From: Bidens hawaiensis
Taxonomy: Eukaryota > Streptophyta > Magnoliopsida > Asterales > Asteraceae
Direction: 5' to 3'
NCBI GenBank assembly: GCA_021521415.1
Contig: JAIQDT010001107.1
Location: 124,001 to 188,000, forward strand
DNA length: 64,000 bases
In this document: in pieces, positions 9,877 through 21,410 of the stretch
Layout of the letters: every line of letters starts with the position of its first letter
Numbering within the stretch: position 1 is the stretch's first letter
The notes under the pieces: generated by a model
What the model was told of the DNA's origin: nothing
Databases searched by the model: none
The model's input: the letters and a program-made list of their open reading frames with translations, nothing else
Program-made: the position numbers and the translations under genes

Positions 9877-10766
9877 GGCTATGTGTAGTGGATGGGCTAC
9901 AAATGGGGCGAATTGTGACATGTGGCGTCAATTCAGCAAGGGGTGAGAATTTGTTTTTGTGGTATAATGGTGTAGGGGCTACAAATTGGGCCCACATTAT
10001 ATTTTTTTATTATTTTCTTTTTATAACTAAACTAAACAAATAAAAACCAATTTATTTAAATAATTAAATAAAAATGCATTAACATTAAAAAGAAATACAA
10101 AAAAATTAAAAAACATAACTAACAATGCATTAAAATTAAAAAAAAAAATACATAACTAAAAACATTAAAAACATAACTAAATAAAATACTAATATCCATA
10201 ATATTCGCGCATTTTTTCAATTCGTTGTCGTTGCAATAATGCGGCCTCTTCGTGTAACCCGACTGCTTTGAGGGATTCGTATTCTTCACTCATTTCCCAC
10301 AATTCCAACAATTGGGCAATCTTTTCGTGTTGTTTGTTAGTTTCTCACATGGCATCGTTGAGTTCCTCAACACACTTTTTTTTTTGTTTTTTGATGATTT
10401 CTCTCATGGTAGCGGCGAGTTCCACGAGTGTCGGTTGGTTCGTGTTGTTTGTAGGATTCATTTTGCTAAATTTTTTGAAGAATTTGGGTATGAATTGCGT
10501 ATGAAATGGATATGAAATAGAGAAGAAGGTGTATGTTTATATATATATATATTATATTATATTGTTTAAATTAATTATTATTACTTTTTTTAACATTTGA
10601 CCGTTGTCAAACGGTCATATTATTATAATATTATTATTTTCTTCTCCAATAGGCGACAAGTAAACCCCGCCCCTTTTCGCCCAATTATCGCCCGGGGGGG
10701 GGGGGGGGTTGTTCTAGCCCTTCCTCGCCCCATTTCGTCCCCAACCTTCGCCCACTACGTGTGGCT
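9877..10766. mobile_element. PIF/Harbinger-like non-autonomous element, 890 bp, TAA target duplication
   Basis: The left end GGCTATGTGTAGTGG and the reverse complement of the right end (AGCCACACGTAGTGG) match at 10 of 15 bases. Both ends are flanked directly by TAA (9874-9876 and 10767-10769), the 3-bp duplication expected for PIF/Harbinger elements. GGGCTACAAATGGGG-like sequence near the left end and GCCC/CCCC-rich sequence near the right end extend the similarity. Inside, on the minus strand, is a decayed coding segment preceded by a TATA-rich stretch. A run of 15 G lies at 10694-10708 near the right end. Confidence 0.7.
10189..10461 (-). pseudogene. Broken coiled-coil ORF inside the Harbinger-like element
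   Basis: On the minus strand an ATG at 10461 opens MNPTNNTNQPTLVELAATMR, then a Lys-rich stretch encoded by a long A run where the frame shifts. The other frame continues CVEELNDAM, hits a TGA, and proceeds through HEKIAQLLELWEMSEEYESL and LHEEAALLQRQRIEKMREYYGY to a TAG at 10189. The charged, leucine-spaced composition suggests a coiled coil. Its position suggests it descends from an accessory ORF of an autonomous transposon, but I do not recognise the family. It is dead because of one frameshift and one internal stop. Confidence 0.55.
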
Positions 10767-10769
10767 TAA

Positions 10770-11107
10770 TAGTGATAACACAATTGTTGACTTTCTTTTC
10801 ACATGTAAGACACATGTCAATTCTCATATCATTTTAAAACGTCAATAGTTTTCTTATACGATATTTAAAAAAAAATAAAATCACCATAATAACGAGTGTT
10901 TTTTTTATCTTTTATATGAGTACCATATTGATATATAAAAATAAAAAAAAATAGTGGATTTTTTTACAAATTGTGTTTTATCAAATTTTGTTATATAATT
11001 TTGTTTTTCATCATGTTTTCGATTGTTTGTTGTCGACTGTAACGAATACAGATAAAAGCCACACAGCTGGAACCTACAGAGAGGGGCCATCTATTGAACC
11101 AATACAT

Positions 11108-11157
<50 letters not shown>

Positions 11158-11186
11158 CTCCAAAATGAAAAGATAAACTAGAGTAT
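10770..11186. other. AT-rich intergenic DNA with (GA)n microsatellite
   Basis: No supported gene. A pure GA dinucleotide run occupies about 11114-11154. The short open frame reading into it (encoding alternating Arg-Glu) is a microsatellite by-product. Confidence 0.6.
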
Positions 11187-11511
11187 CGCTTTATTCCTGA
11201 GTTTCACTTAAGAAAAGAGAGAAAACGAAATGGATGGAAAGGTAGAGGTTGGCGTGTTCCTAAGTTTTTTTTGGAAAGAAAGGAAAGTTAAAAACTTTGT
11301 GTTCCCAAATTTCATTTAAGGGGAGAAAGGAAATGAAAGGAAAGAAAAGGGTGGGGGGATGTGAGGGTTTAAAGGATAAAAGTTTTCCTTCTAATATGGA
11401 AAGAATTGAATTGAAATCAGAGGAGATAGAATGTGTGAAAGGAAATGAAATGAAAAGAAAAGAAAGTTTTCCTTTCCTATCTTTTCTTTTGTTAAGTTAA
11501 CTCGGGAACAC
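11187..11511. repeat. Purine-rich MITE-like repeat with weak inverted ends
   Basis: The left part (TATTCCTGAGTTTCACTTAA then an AAGAAAAGAGAGAAAA tract) resembles the reverse complement of the right part (GTTCCCGAGTTAACTTAACA then AAAGAAAAGAT). Similar starts (GTGTTCC..AA.TTT) recur internally near 11250 and 11298. The G/A-rich strand bias over about 280 bp is strong. I found no clear target duplication, so this is a tentative call. Confidence 0.4.
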
Positions 11512-12238
11512 AGGGTACATGTGCAAAGGATGACTGATCAGGCTGAGTATACGTGCAAGGCAAAGAATGCAATTATAAATGTACAAACTATAATGCATTA
11601 TATGCAACTCCTTAGGCAGAATTTGAAAAAACAGTGAAATTGTGTGTTGATTAGAAGTTGGAAAATAATGTATGTGTGTGTGTATATATATATATAGAAA
11701 ATGGTTAAAATAAAAATACATAGTTTTATAGGAAGAGTAGGAAGAACATAAAATTTAGAGTTAGGAAACTATGTAGCCTAAATCCTTGATCTCATGAAAC
11801 TATTTGATATTTTGAAAACCACCAAATTAAACCACTAGATCCTAGATCTAAGGGCCTAGATTTTTTTTACTCTTTCTAGAAAACTATTTCTTTTTATTAT
11901 AACCCACCCATATATATATATATATATACATATATAGAGAGAGAGAGAGAGAAAAGATGCAATACGCTAATGCCTTATCGTACAAACCGTACGCGACATC
12001 TGAAGGCGTCGATCTATACCTTCGATTCAGTTGTGTTCAGTTGAGAAGATTCCGTATATTTTCAGCGAGAAGGGTACAATTGTCTTTTGATACGTAATCT
12101 AATTTTCGTAATTTGCATATAAACCGTTACGATCCTGAAATTAGCTTAATGAAAATCAATGTCTTTTTTACAAACCAATTTTTGTACCGAAATCAAAACG
12201 AACCAGTTTTCAACCGATTTTTGATCTAGGGTTTTGAA
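11512..12238. other. Intergenic DNA and possible 5' region of the FAR1-like remnant
   Basis: Contains TA and GA microsatellites (about 11909-11953) and no gene. The last 280 bp (from about 11960) read like a 5' untranslated region leading to the ATG at 12239, but this is inference. Confidence 0.4.
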
Positions 12239-12798
12239 ATGGAAGATGATCGTGAATGTAAGTTTTTGCTCTGTTTGAACTAATCGACATTAGTTGTATA
12301 GTATTTTTTAATCGGACATGCTTCTGCATGTTAGTATTCTATGACAGTCACATGATAATTGATTAGTTTAGTTTGTGAGCGTGTTACGAGCGTGTTATTA
12401 CAAAATTTATGAGCGTGTACACATGGTTATTGCAAAAAGTTACTAAATTCGTTTGGTAGTGCACCAAAGGTTATTGTTACTGATCAAGACCCGGCTATGA
12501 AGCAAGCTATTGCATTTGTGTTTCCAAATACAAGGAATAGGTTATGTATGTGACACATCATGGAGAAAGTTGTTGACAAGGTAAACTTATCTGTTTTTGA
12601 TTTAACTGTTTCATTAGTTTAAATAATAAGTGTTTTACGAGTGTTTTATCATGATAGTTATATTTGGAGTTTAATGTGCGAGCATCTTATGAGCGTAACA
12701 TGATAGTATATTTTGGTCATGAGCGGTTTACAATCGTTTAACATTTGTTAACAGATGGGAGCCGATTTATGTAATAACGAAGATTTTAAGGGTAGGAT
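12239..12798 (+). pseudogene. FAR1/MULE-transposase-like gene remnant, cut off by the satellite
   Basis: Two recognisable coding pieces remain. The first (about 12443-12580) reads FGSAPKVIVTDQDPAMKQAI and then FVFPNTRNRLCM-stop-HIMEKVVDK. This is the conserved TDQD..M..A....P..R.RLC.WH block of MULE transposase domains, as in FAR1/FHY3-related proteins; the usual Trp codon is TGA here. It ends at a good splice donor (AAG|GTAAAC). The second piece begins after TTAACAG at 12755 (MGADLCNNEDFKGRMV), which continues the same family. Coding sequence stops abruptly at about 12798, where satellite sequence starts. A short first exon (MEDDRE, from 12239, followed by GTAAG) is possible but unproven. 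The remnant cannot be functional: the DNA-binding part, most of the transposase core and the SWIM zinc finger are not seen. Confidence 0.7.
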
Positions 12799-15700
12799 GG
12801 TCTTGGAGACTTCCATACAATATTTTATGACTCTATAAAAGAATCGGATAAATAATTATACCTTGACACCACCCCGGGGCCCGATCAAAATTTTGCCAGT
12901 ATTGCCAAAGGGGTATGTCCACCGAGCCGGAGAAAGAAACTGAGTATGGGTCGAACCACTGAATCGGATCATAAATTCGGTCTAAGAGACTTACATACAA
13001 TATTTTATACACATACGAAAGAATCAGATCAATAATTATGCCCTGACACCACCCCGGGGCCCGTTCGAAATTTTGCCAGTATTTCCAAATGGGTATGTTC
13101 ACCGAGCCGGAGAAAAAACTGAGTATGGGTCGAACCACTGAATCGGATCAGAAATTCGGTCTTGGAGACTTCTATACAATATTTTATAAACATACGAAAA
13201 AATCAGATCAATAACTATGCCCTGACGCCACCCCGAGGCCCGTTCGAAATTTTGCCAGTATTGCCAAAGGGGTATGTTCACCGAGATGGAGAAAAAACTA
13301 AGTATGGGTCGAACCACTGAATCGAATTAGAAATTCGGTCTTGGAGAATTCCATACAATATTTAATAACCACACGAAAGAATCGGATCAACAATTATGTC
13401 CTGACGCCACTCCAGGGCCCGTTCGAAATTTTGCCAGTATTGCGAAAGGGGTATGTTCACAGAGCCGTTGAAAAAACTGAGTATGGGTCGAACCACTGAA
13501 TCGGATCATAAATTCGATCTTGGAGACTTCCATAAAATATTTTATAAACACACGAAAGAATCGGATTAATAACTATGCCCTGACGCCACCCCAAGGCCCG
13601 TTCGAAATTTTTCCAGTATTGCCAAAGGGGCATGTTCAACGAGTCAGAGAAAAAATTGAGTATGGGTCGAACCATTGAACCGGATCAGAAATTTGATCTT
13701 GGAGACTTCCATACAAAAATTTACGACCCTACGAAAAAATCAGATCGATAATTATGCCCTGACGCCACCCCGAGGCCCGTTCTAAATTTTTCTAGTATTG
13801 CCAAATGGGTAAGTTCACCGAGATGGAGAAAAAACTGAGTATGGGTCGAACCACTGAGTCAGATCATATATTCGGTCTTGGAGACTTCCATACAATATTT
13901 TAAAAACATATGAAAGAATCGGATCAATAATTATGCCCTGACGCCACCCCGGGCCCGTTCGAAATTTTGCCAGTATTGCCAAAGGGGTATGTTCACCGAG
14001 CCGGAGAAAAAACTGAGTATGGGTCGAACCACTAAATCAGATCAGAAATTCGGTCTTGAAGACTTCCATACAATATTTTATAAACATACGAAAGAATCAG
14101 ATCAATAATTTTGCCCTGACGCCACCCCGAGCCCCGTTTGAAAATTTTCCAATATTGCCAAAGGGGTATGTTCACCGAGCCGGAGAAAAAACTGAGTATG
14201 GGTAGAACCACTGAATCGGATCATAAATTCGGTCTTAGAGACTTACAAACAATATTTTAATACCCTAAGAAAGAATCAGATCAATAATTATGCCCTGACG
14301 CCACCCCGGGGCCCTTTCGAAATTTTACCAGTATTGCCAAAGGGGTGTATTCACCGAGTCGGAGAAAAAATTGAGTATGGGTCAAACCACTTAATCGGAT
14401 CATAAATTCGGTCTTGAAGACTTCCATACAATGTTTTAAAAACACACGAAAGAATTGGATCAATAATTATGCCCTGGCGTCCCCCCGGGGTCCGTTCGAA
14501 ATTTGCTAGTATTGCCAAAGGGGTATGTTCATCGAGCCGAAGAAAAAACTGAGTATAGGTCGAACCACTTAATCAGATAAGAAATTCGGTCTTGGAAACT
14601 TCTATACAATATTTTTTAAACATACAAAAGAATCGGATCAATAATTATGCCCTAACGCCACCCCGGGGCCCGTTCGAAATTTTGCCAGTATTGCAAAGGG
14701 GTTATGTTAACCGAACCGGAGAAAAAACTGAGTATGGGTCGAACCACTGAATCAGATCAGAAATTCGGTGTTGGAGACTTCCATACAATATTTAATAAAC
14801 ATACGAAAGAATCGGATAAATAATTATGCCCTGACGCCACCCCGTGGCCCGTTCCAAATTTTGCCAGTATTGCTAAATGGGTATGTTCACCGAGCCGGAG
14901 AAAAACTGAGTATGGGTCGAACCACTGAATATGATCAGAACTTTGGTCTTGGAGACTTTCATAATATATTTTATTAACATACGAAAGAATCAAATCAATA
15001 ATTATGCCCTGGCGACACCCCGGGACCCATTCCAAATTTTCCTAGTATTGCTAAATGGGTATGTTCACCGAGCCGGAGAAAAAACTGAGTATGGGTCGAA
15101 CCACTGAATATGATCAGAACTTTGGTCTTGGAGACTTTCATATAATATTTTATAAACATACAAAAGAATCGGATCAATAATTATGCCCTGACGCCACCCC
15201 GGGGCCCGATCAAAATTTTGCAAGTATTGCCAAAGGGGTATGTTCACCGAGTTGGAGAAAACACTTAGTATGGGTCGAACCACTGAATCGGATCATATAT
15301 TCGGTCTTGGAGACTTCATTACAATATTTTATAAACATACGAAAGAATCGGATCAATAATTATGCACTGACGCCACCACGGGGCCCGTTCGAAATTTTGC
15401 CTGTATTGCCAAAGCGGTAAGTTCACCGAGCCGGAGAAAAAACTGAGTATGGGTCGAACCACTTAATCAGATAAGAAATTCGGTCTTGGAGACTTCCATA
15501 CAATATTTTTTAAACATACAAAAGAATCGGATCAATAATTATGCCTTGGCGACACAACGGGGCCTGTTCGAAATTTTGCCAGTATTGCCAAAGGAGTATG
15601 TTAACCGAACCGGAGAAAAAACTGAGTATGGGTCGAACCACTGAATCAGATCAGAAATTCGGTGTTGGAGACTTCCATACAAATAAACATACGAAAGAAT

Positions 15701-18700
15701 CAGATAAATAACTATGCCCTGATGGCACCCCGGGGCCCGTTCCAAATTTTGCCAGTATTGCTAAATGGGTATGTTCAACGAGCCGGAGAAAAAACTGAGT
15801 ATGGGTCGAACCACTGAATATGATCAGAACTTTGGTCTTGGATATTTTCATAAAATATTTTATAAACATACGAAAGAATCAGATCAATAATTATGCCCTG
15901 GCGACACCCTGTTCAAAATTGTGCTATTATTACCAAAAGGGAATGTTCACCGAGCCGGAGAAAAAACTTAGTATAGTCGAACCACTGAATCGGATCAGAA
16001 ATTCGGTGTTGGAGACTTCCATACAATATTTTTTAAACATACGAAAGAATCGGATCAATAATTATGCCCTGACGCCACCCCAAGGCCCGTTCGAAATTTT
16101 GCCAGTATTGACAAAGGGGCATGTTCACCGAGTCGGAGAAAAAACTGAGTATGGTTCGAACCATTGAATCGGATCAGAAATTTGGTCTTTGAGACTTCCA
16201 TACAAAATTTTATTACCCTAAGAATAAATCAGATCAATAATTATGCCCTGACGACACCCTAGGGCCAGTTCGAAATTTTGCTAGTATTTCCAAAGGGGTA
16301 TGTTCACCGAGATGGAGAAAAAACTGAGTATGGGTCGAACCACTGAATCGGATCATATATTCGGTTTTGGAGACTTCCATACAATATTTTATAAACATAC
16401 GAAATATCAGATCAATAAATATGCCCTGACGCCACCCCAGGGCCCGTTCGAAATTTTGCCAGTATTGCCAAAGCGGTATTTTCACCGAGCCGGAGAAAAA
16501 AACCAAGTATGGGTCGATCACTGAATCGGATCATATATTCGGTCTTGGAGACTTCCATACAATATTTTATAAACATACGAAAGAATCGGATAAATAATTA
16601 TGCCCTGACGCCACCCCAAGGCCCGTTCTAAATTTTGCCAGTATTGCCAAAGGGGCATGTTCACCGAGTCGGAGAAAAAACTGAGTATGGGTCGAACCAT
16701 TGAACCGGATCAGAAATTTGGTCTTTGAGACTTCATACAATATTTTATAAACATACAAAAAAATCGGATCAATAATTTTGCCCTGACGCCAATCCGGGGC
16801 CCGTTCTAAATTTTGTCAGTATTGGCAAAGGGGTATGTTCAGCGAGCCGGAGAAAAAACTGAGTATGGGTCGAACCACTGAATCGGATCAGAAATTCGGT
16901 TTTGGAGACTTCCATACAATATTTTATAATAATACGAAAAAATTGGATCAATAATTATGCCCTGACGCCACCCCGAGCCCCGTTTGAAAGTTTTCCAATA
17001 TTGCCATAGGGGTATGTTCACCGAGCCGGAGAAAAAACTGAGTATGGGTCGAACCACTGAATCGGATCATAAATTCGGTCTTGGAGAGTTCTAAACAATA
17101 TTTTATTACCCTACGAAAGAATCAGATCAGTAATTATGCCCTGCCGCCACCCCGGGACCCTTTCGAAATTTTGCCAGTATTGCCAAAGGGGTATGTTCAC
17201 CGAGTCGGAGAAAAAACTGAATATGGGTCGAACCACTGAATCGGATCATAAATTCGGTCTTGAAGACTTCCATACAATATATTATAAACACACGAAAGAA
17301 TTTGATCAATATTTATGCCCTTGTGTCACCCAGGGGCCCGTTCGAAAATTTTCCTGTATTGCCAACGGGGTATGTTCACCGAGTAGGAGAAAAAACTGAG
17401 TTTGGGTCGAACCACTTAATCAGCTAAGAAATTCGGTCTTTGAGACTTCCATACAATATTTTATAAACATACGAAAGAATCGGATCAATAATTATGCCCT
17501 GACGCCACCCAGAGCTCGTTTGAAAGTTTTCCAATATTGCCAAAGGGGTATGTTCACCGAGCCGAGGAAAAAACTGAGTATGGGTCGAACCACTGAATCA
17601 GATCATAAATTCGGTCTTGGAGAGTTCCAAACAATATTTAATTACCCTACGAAAGAATCAGATCAATAATTATGCCCTGACGCCACCCCGGGGCCCATTC
17701 GAAATTTTGCCAGTAATGCCAAATGGGTATGTTCACCGAGTCGGAGAAAAAAATGAGAATGGGTCGAACTACTGAATCGGATCATAAATTTGGTCTTGAA
17801 GACTTCCATACAATTTATTATAAACACACGAAAGAATTGGATCAATAATTATGCCCTTGCGTCACCCCGGGGCCTTTCGAAATTTTTCTTGTATTGCCAA
17901 AGGGGTATGTTCACCGAGCCGGAGAAAAAAACTGAGTATGGGTCGAACCACTTAATCAGATAAGAAATTCGGTCTAGGATACTTCCATACAATATTTTTG
18001 AAACATAAGAAAGAATCGGATCAATAATTATGCCCTGACGCCACCCCAAGGCCCGTTCGAAATTTTGCCAGTATTGCCAAAGGGGGATGTTCACCGTGTC
18101 GGAGAAAGAACTGAGTATGGTTCGAACCACTGAACCGGATCAGAAATTTGGTCTTTGAGACTTCCATACAATATTTTATGACCCTACGAAAGAATCAGAT
18201 CAATAATTATGCCCTGACGCCACCCCGGGGCCCATTCGAAATTTTGCCTGTAATGCCAAAGGGGTATGTTCAACGAGTCGGAGAAAAAACTAAGAATGGG
18301 TCGAACCACTGAATCGGATCATAAATTCGGTCTTGAAGACTTCCATACAATATATTATAAACACACGAAAGAATCGGATCAATAATTATGCCCTTGCGTC
18401 ACCCCGGGGCCCGTTCGAAATTGTTCCTGTATTGCCAAAGGGGTATGTTCACCGAGCCGGAGAAAAAAACTGAGTATGGGTCGAACCACTGAATCAGATC
18501 ATAAATTCGGTCTTAGAGAGTTCCAAACAATATTTAATTACCCTACGAAAGAATCAGATCAATAATTATGCCCTGACGCCACCCCGGGGGCCCATTCGAA
18601 ATTTTGCCAGTAATGCCAAAAAGGTATGTTCACTGAGTCGGAGAAAAAAATGAGAATGGGTCGAACCACTGAATCGGATCATAAATTCGGTCTTGAAGAC

Positions 18701-19295
18701 TTCCATACAATATATTATAAACACACGAAAGAATTGGATCAATAATTATGCCCTTGCGTCACCCCGGGGCTGGTCGAAATTTTTCTAGTATTGCCAAAGG
18801 GGTATGTTCACCGAGCCGGAGAAAAAAACTGAGTATGGGTCGAACCACTTAATCAGATAAGAAATTCGGTCTAGGATACTTCCATACAATATTTTTTAAA
18901 CATACGAAAGAATCGGATCAATAATTATGCTCTGACGCCACCCCAAGGCCCGTTCGAAATTTTGCCAGTATTGCCAAAGGGGCATGTTCACCGAGTCGGA
19001 GAAAGAACTGAGTATGGTTCGAACCACTGAACCGGATCAGAAATTTGGTCTTTGAGACTTCCATACAATATTTTATGACCCTACGAAAGAATCAGATCAA
19101 TAATTATGCCCTGACGCCACCCCGGGGCCCATTCGAAATTTTGCCAGTAATGCCAAAGGGGTATGTTCAACGAGTCGGAGAAAAAACTAAGAATGGGTCG
19201 AACCACTGAATCGGATCATAAATTCGGTCATGAAGACTTCCATACAATATATTATAAACACACGAAAGAATTGGATCAATAATTATGCCCTTGCG
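12799..19295 (+). repeat. Satellite array block 1 (~179-bp monomers)
   Basis: About 36 tandem monomers of ~179 bp, all in one orientation. Landmarks in order are CTTGGAGACTTCCATACAAT, ATAAACATACGAAAGAATC, GGATCAATAATTATGCCCTG, ACGCCACCCCGGGGCCCGTT, CGAAATTTTGCCAGTATTGCC, GGGGTATGTTCACCGAGCC, AAACTGAGTATGGGTCGAAC and ACTGAATCGGATCA. Monomers diverge noticeably from each other, with two recurrent variants at the CTGACGCCA/CTTGCGTCA site and at the AAACATACG/CCCTACG site. The first monomer begins inside the FAR1-like remnant. The last is cut by the solo LTR at 19296. Confidence 0.97.
17500..19295 (+). repeat. Five-monomer higher-order repeat, ~897-bp period
   Basis: Diagnostic variants recur at a constant spacing. 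The CCAGTAATGCC/AAAATGAGAATGG variant at about 17701 and about 18598, and the AACGAGTCGG/ACTAAGAATGG variant at about 18238 and about 19135, are both 897 bp apart, i.e. five monomers. The second copy is interrupted by the solo LTR. The start of the first copy is approximate. Confidence 0.75.
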
Positions 19296-19745
19296 TGTAA
19301 GGCCCCGTTACCGGTAACCCTACTTTCGTGTTGGATTTACTCATAAACACAGTTCTAAATATCAGAGTTAATTAAAACATTTACGCGTAATATAAAACTT
19401 TCATAAAACATTACAATATTTCATAACTTGTCTCAAAACATCCTTTGTCTTTCACATTAAAACATTAAAATTAAAACATCATAAGTCTTCAGATGCCAGA
19501 CTCTTGTTCAGTGCCACGTGTCTCCTCAAGCAAGCTGCCTCAATCTACTCACCTGCGTGCATACTAAAAGTCAGCTACGCTGAGTGAGTTCTAGTTAATC
19601 ACATAATCATACCATACACATAAAATTATATTCTTTCATTCATACTTTTATACTTTCATACTTTCTTACTTTCATACTTTCTTACTTTCTTTTGTATTAA
19701 CTTACTTTCATATCTTACGTTATAAAGAGCATTACGCCCTACATT

Positions 19746-20110
19746 CCTCGAGTATTATTAGGGCTCGGTACCCTCTTTCCTCGAGTATTATTAGGGCTCG
19801 GTACCCTCTTTCCTCGAGTATTATTAGGGCTTAGTACCCTCTTTCCTCGAGTATTATTAGGGCTCGGTACCCTCTTTCCTCGAGTATTATTAGGGCTCGG
19901 TACCCTCTTTCCTCGAATATTAGTAGGGTTCGGTTCCCTAGTTCTCGAATATTAGTAGGGTTCGATTCCCTCTTCGTTACCATACAACCATACATCATAC
20001 CTCGAGTATTAGTAAGGCTCGGTACCCTTTTCGTAACCATACAACCATACATCATACCTCGAGTATTATTAGGGCTCGGTACCCTTTTCGTAACCATACA
20101 ACCATACATT
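19746..20110. repeat. 33-bp minisatellite in solo LTR 1
   Basis: Units of the CCTCGAGTATTATTAGGGCT type start at 19746, 19779 and 19812 (33-bp period). They degrade to CTCGAATATTAGTAGGG units and then to longer units of about 58 bp that add CATACAACCATACAT. At the matching place the other LTRs carry unrelated repeats. A minus-strand open frame over it is only a readout of the repeat. Confidence 0.88.
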
Positions 20111-20194
20111 ATCATTTCTTTCTTCTATTATCTCTATCATGTTCATACACATAAACATACATAACATACTTACCTTATACATAGCGTTACAACC

Positions 20195-20235
20195 TGACAG
20201 TACGTGCAATATCCGAAGATCGTTCACGTACCATC
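20195..20235. other. Conserved-loop hairpin in solo LTR 1
   Basis: TGACAGTACGTG and CACGTACCATCA flank the loop CAATATCCGAAGATCGTT. The same loop sequence occurs in every copy of this hairpin in the window's LTRs. Solo LTR 1 has one copy; the other LTRs have two. Confidence 0.75.
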
Positions 20236-20504
20236 AAGCAATCATTCATACATTTCACATTATCCACATAAGGCATACACTTATCTCTTAGGATATGTGT
20301 ATTAACAAACATATTGAGTATGCACACAGCCCCGAAAACGTAACACATAAATGGGGCTAGAAACTCACCTGGACACGGTTACGTTCACCGTTAATCGTAA
20401 TCTTTTTCTTCAGTTGTGCACAGCTGACTGTATAACAAGTATACGTATCAATTAACTATCACTTCTCATAATGTATTTCTATCTTTATATGACCCACAAC
20501 GAAC

Positions 20505-20600
20505 GGGGGTCCGGGGGCAGCGCCCCTGGCAGCGAGGTCTAGGGGCGGCAGCCCCTAGCAGGGTCCAAGGGGCAGAGCCCCTGGCTGGGGTCGAGCTGCC
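20505..20600. other. GC-rich triple hairpin module in solo LTR 1
   Basis: Three short stem-loops in a row: GGGGGCAGCGCCCC, CTAGGGGC-ggca-GCCCCTAG (8-bp perfect stem) and AGGGGC-aga-GCCCCT. The same module is at 31404-31502 in solo LTR 2. It is absent from the matching place in the two-LTR element. Confidence 0.8.
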
Positions 20601-20689
20601 AAGTCAGCTTGGAAAAATTTTATTTCCATTAACTGTTTTAACACATTTTTCATTAGATTTTTAATTTATTTTCTAAACGAACTTGGCTT

Positions 20690-20945
20690 TAGGCGAAGTT
20701 ACCATTTAGGCGAACTTGGCTTTAGGCGAAGTTGCCATCAGGCGAACTTTGCTTCAGGCGAAGTTGTCAGCAGGCGAACTTGACCTCAGGCGAAGTTACC
20801 AGTTAGGCGAACTTAGCTTTACAGCGAAGTTGCCATCAGGCGAACTTAGCTTGCAGGCGAAGTTCGTCAGGCGAACTTGGCTTGCAGGCGAAGTTCATCG
20901 CTTTGAAGGCGAAGTTGCCCAGTTACAGGCGAAGTTGCCCAGATC
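20690..20945. repeat. GCGAACTT/GCGAAGTT minisatellite in solo LTR 1
   Basis: Alternating AGGCGAACTT and AGGCGAAGTT cores spaced about 12-20 bp, giving irregular units of about 31-33 bp. The 137-codon open frame at 20716-21129 is the translation of this repeat and is not considered a gene. Confidence 0.88.
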
Positions 20946-21410
20946 AGCCGCTGTTTGGTTTCTAACCAGCTTTTTGGGCGATTTTAACACCCTTGTTATG
21001 GTTCAACATCACCCACTACGCTTCCCGACCATTTTTGGTCATATCTACGCTAAAAAGCTTGGATCTTTAAACTTCAAAGATCAAGAATCATACCTTTTTG
21101 GGCTTGTTTGGATCTCGTTTACTTGCTAGCACACTAATCGCTCTCTCTCGGACCTGCCCGATTCTTCCCTTGGCTCGGCCGGCCGGCGAAGTTAGTGTGG
21201 TATGTGTGTGTTTTGGAAGTGTGAAAGGATAAGATGGAAATGAAGATATTTTGGGTTTAGGGGATATTTATATCCCTTAGATCCCATTCTCATTTAACCC
21301 ATCTTAATTAATCCAAGTCCATGGTCCGCTCCTTCCCTGACATTAATCAATTACGCGAAATCACTAAACATAACTTCCTTTATTCATCATTAAAATTTTA
21401 GGATGTTACA

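Larger units (their letters stand above)
19296..21410 (-). mobile_element. Solo LTR 1 (Ty3/gypsy-like), TTGCG target duplication
   Basis: A 2,115-bp insertion between satellite halves, flanked by TTGCG at 19291-19295 and 21411-21415. Read on the minus strand it starts TGTAACATCC and ends GGGGCCTTACA, the same termini as the LTRs at 54080 and 57713. No primer binding site or second LTR adjoins, so it is a solo LTR left by LTR-LTR recombination. From its 5' end: a TATA region (about 21261-21276), the GCGAACTT/GCGAAGTT minisatellite, GC-rich hairpins, the AGCCCC/GGGGCT hairpin, the conserved-loop hairpin, a 33-bp minisatellite, then a conserved block containing GCACGCAGGTGAGTAG. Confidence 0.93.

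Noticed and set aside
19831..20115. 94-codon minus-strand frame with repeated MYGCMVTKR units
   Set aside because: It is a by-product of the 33- and ~58-bp minisatellite units; no other family member has it.
20716..21129. 137-codon open frame in solo LTR 1
   Set aside because: It reads through the GCGAACTT/GCGAAGTT minisatellite and LTR sequence, and no equivalent intact frame exists in the related LTRs.
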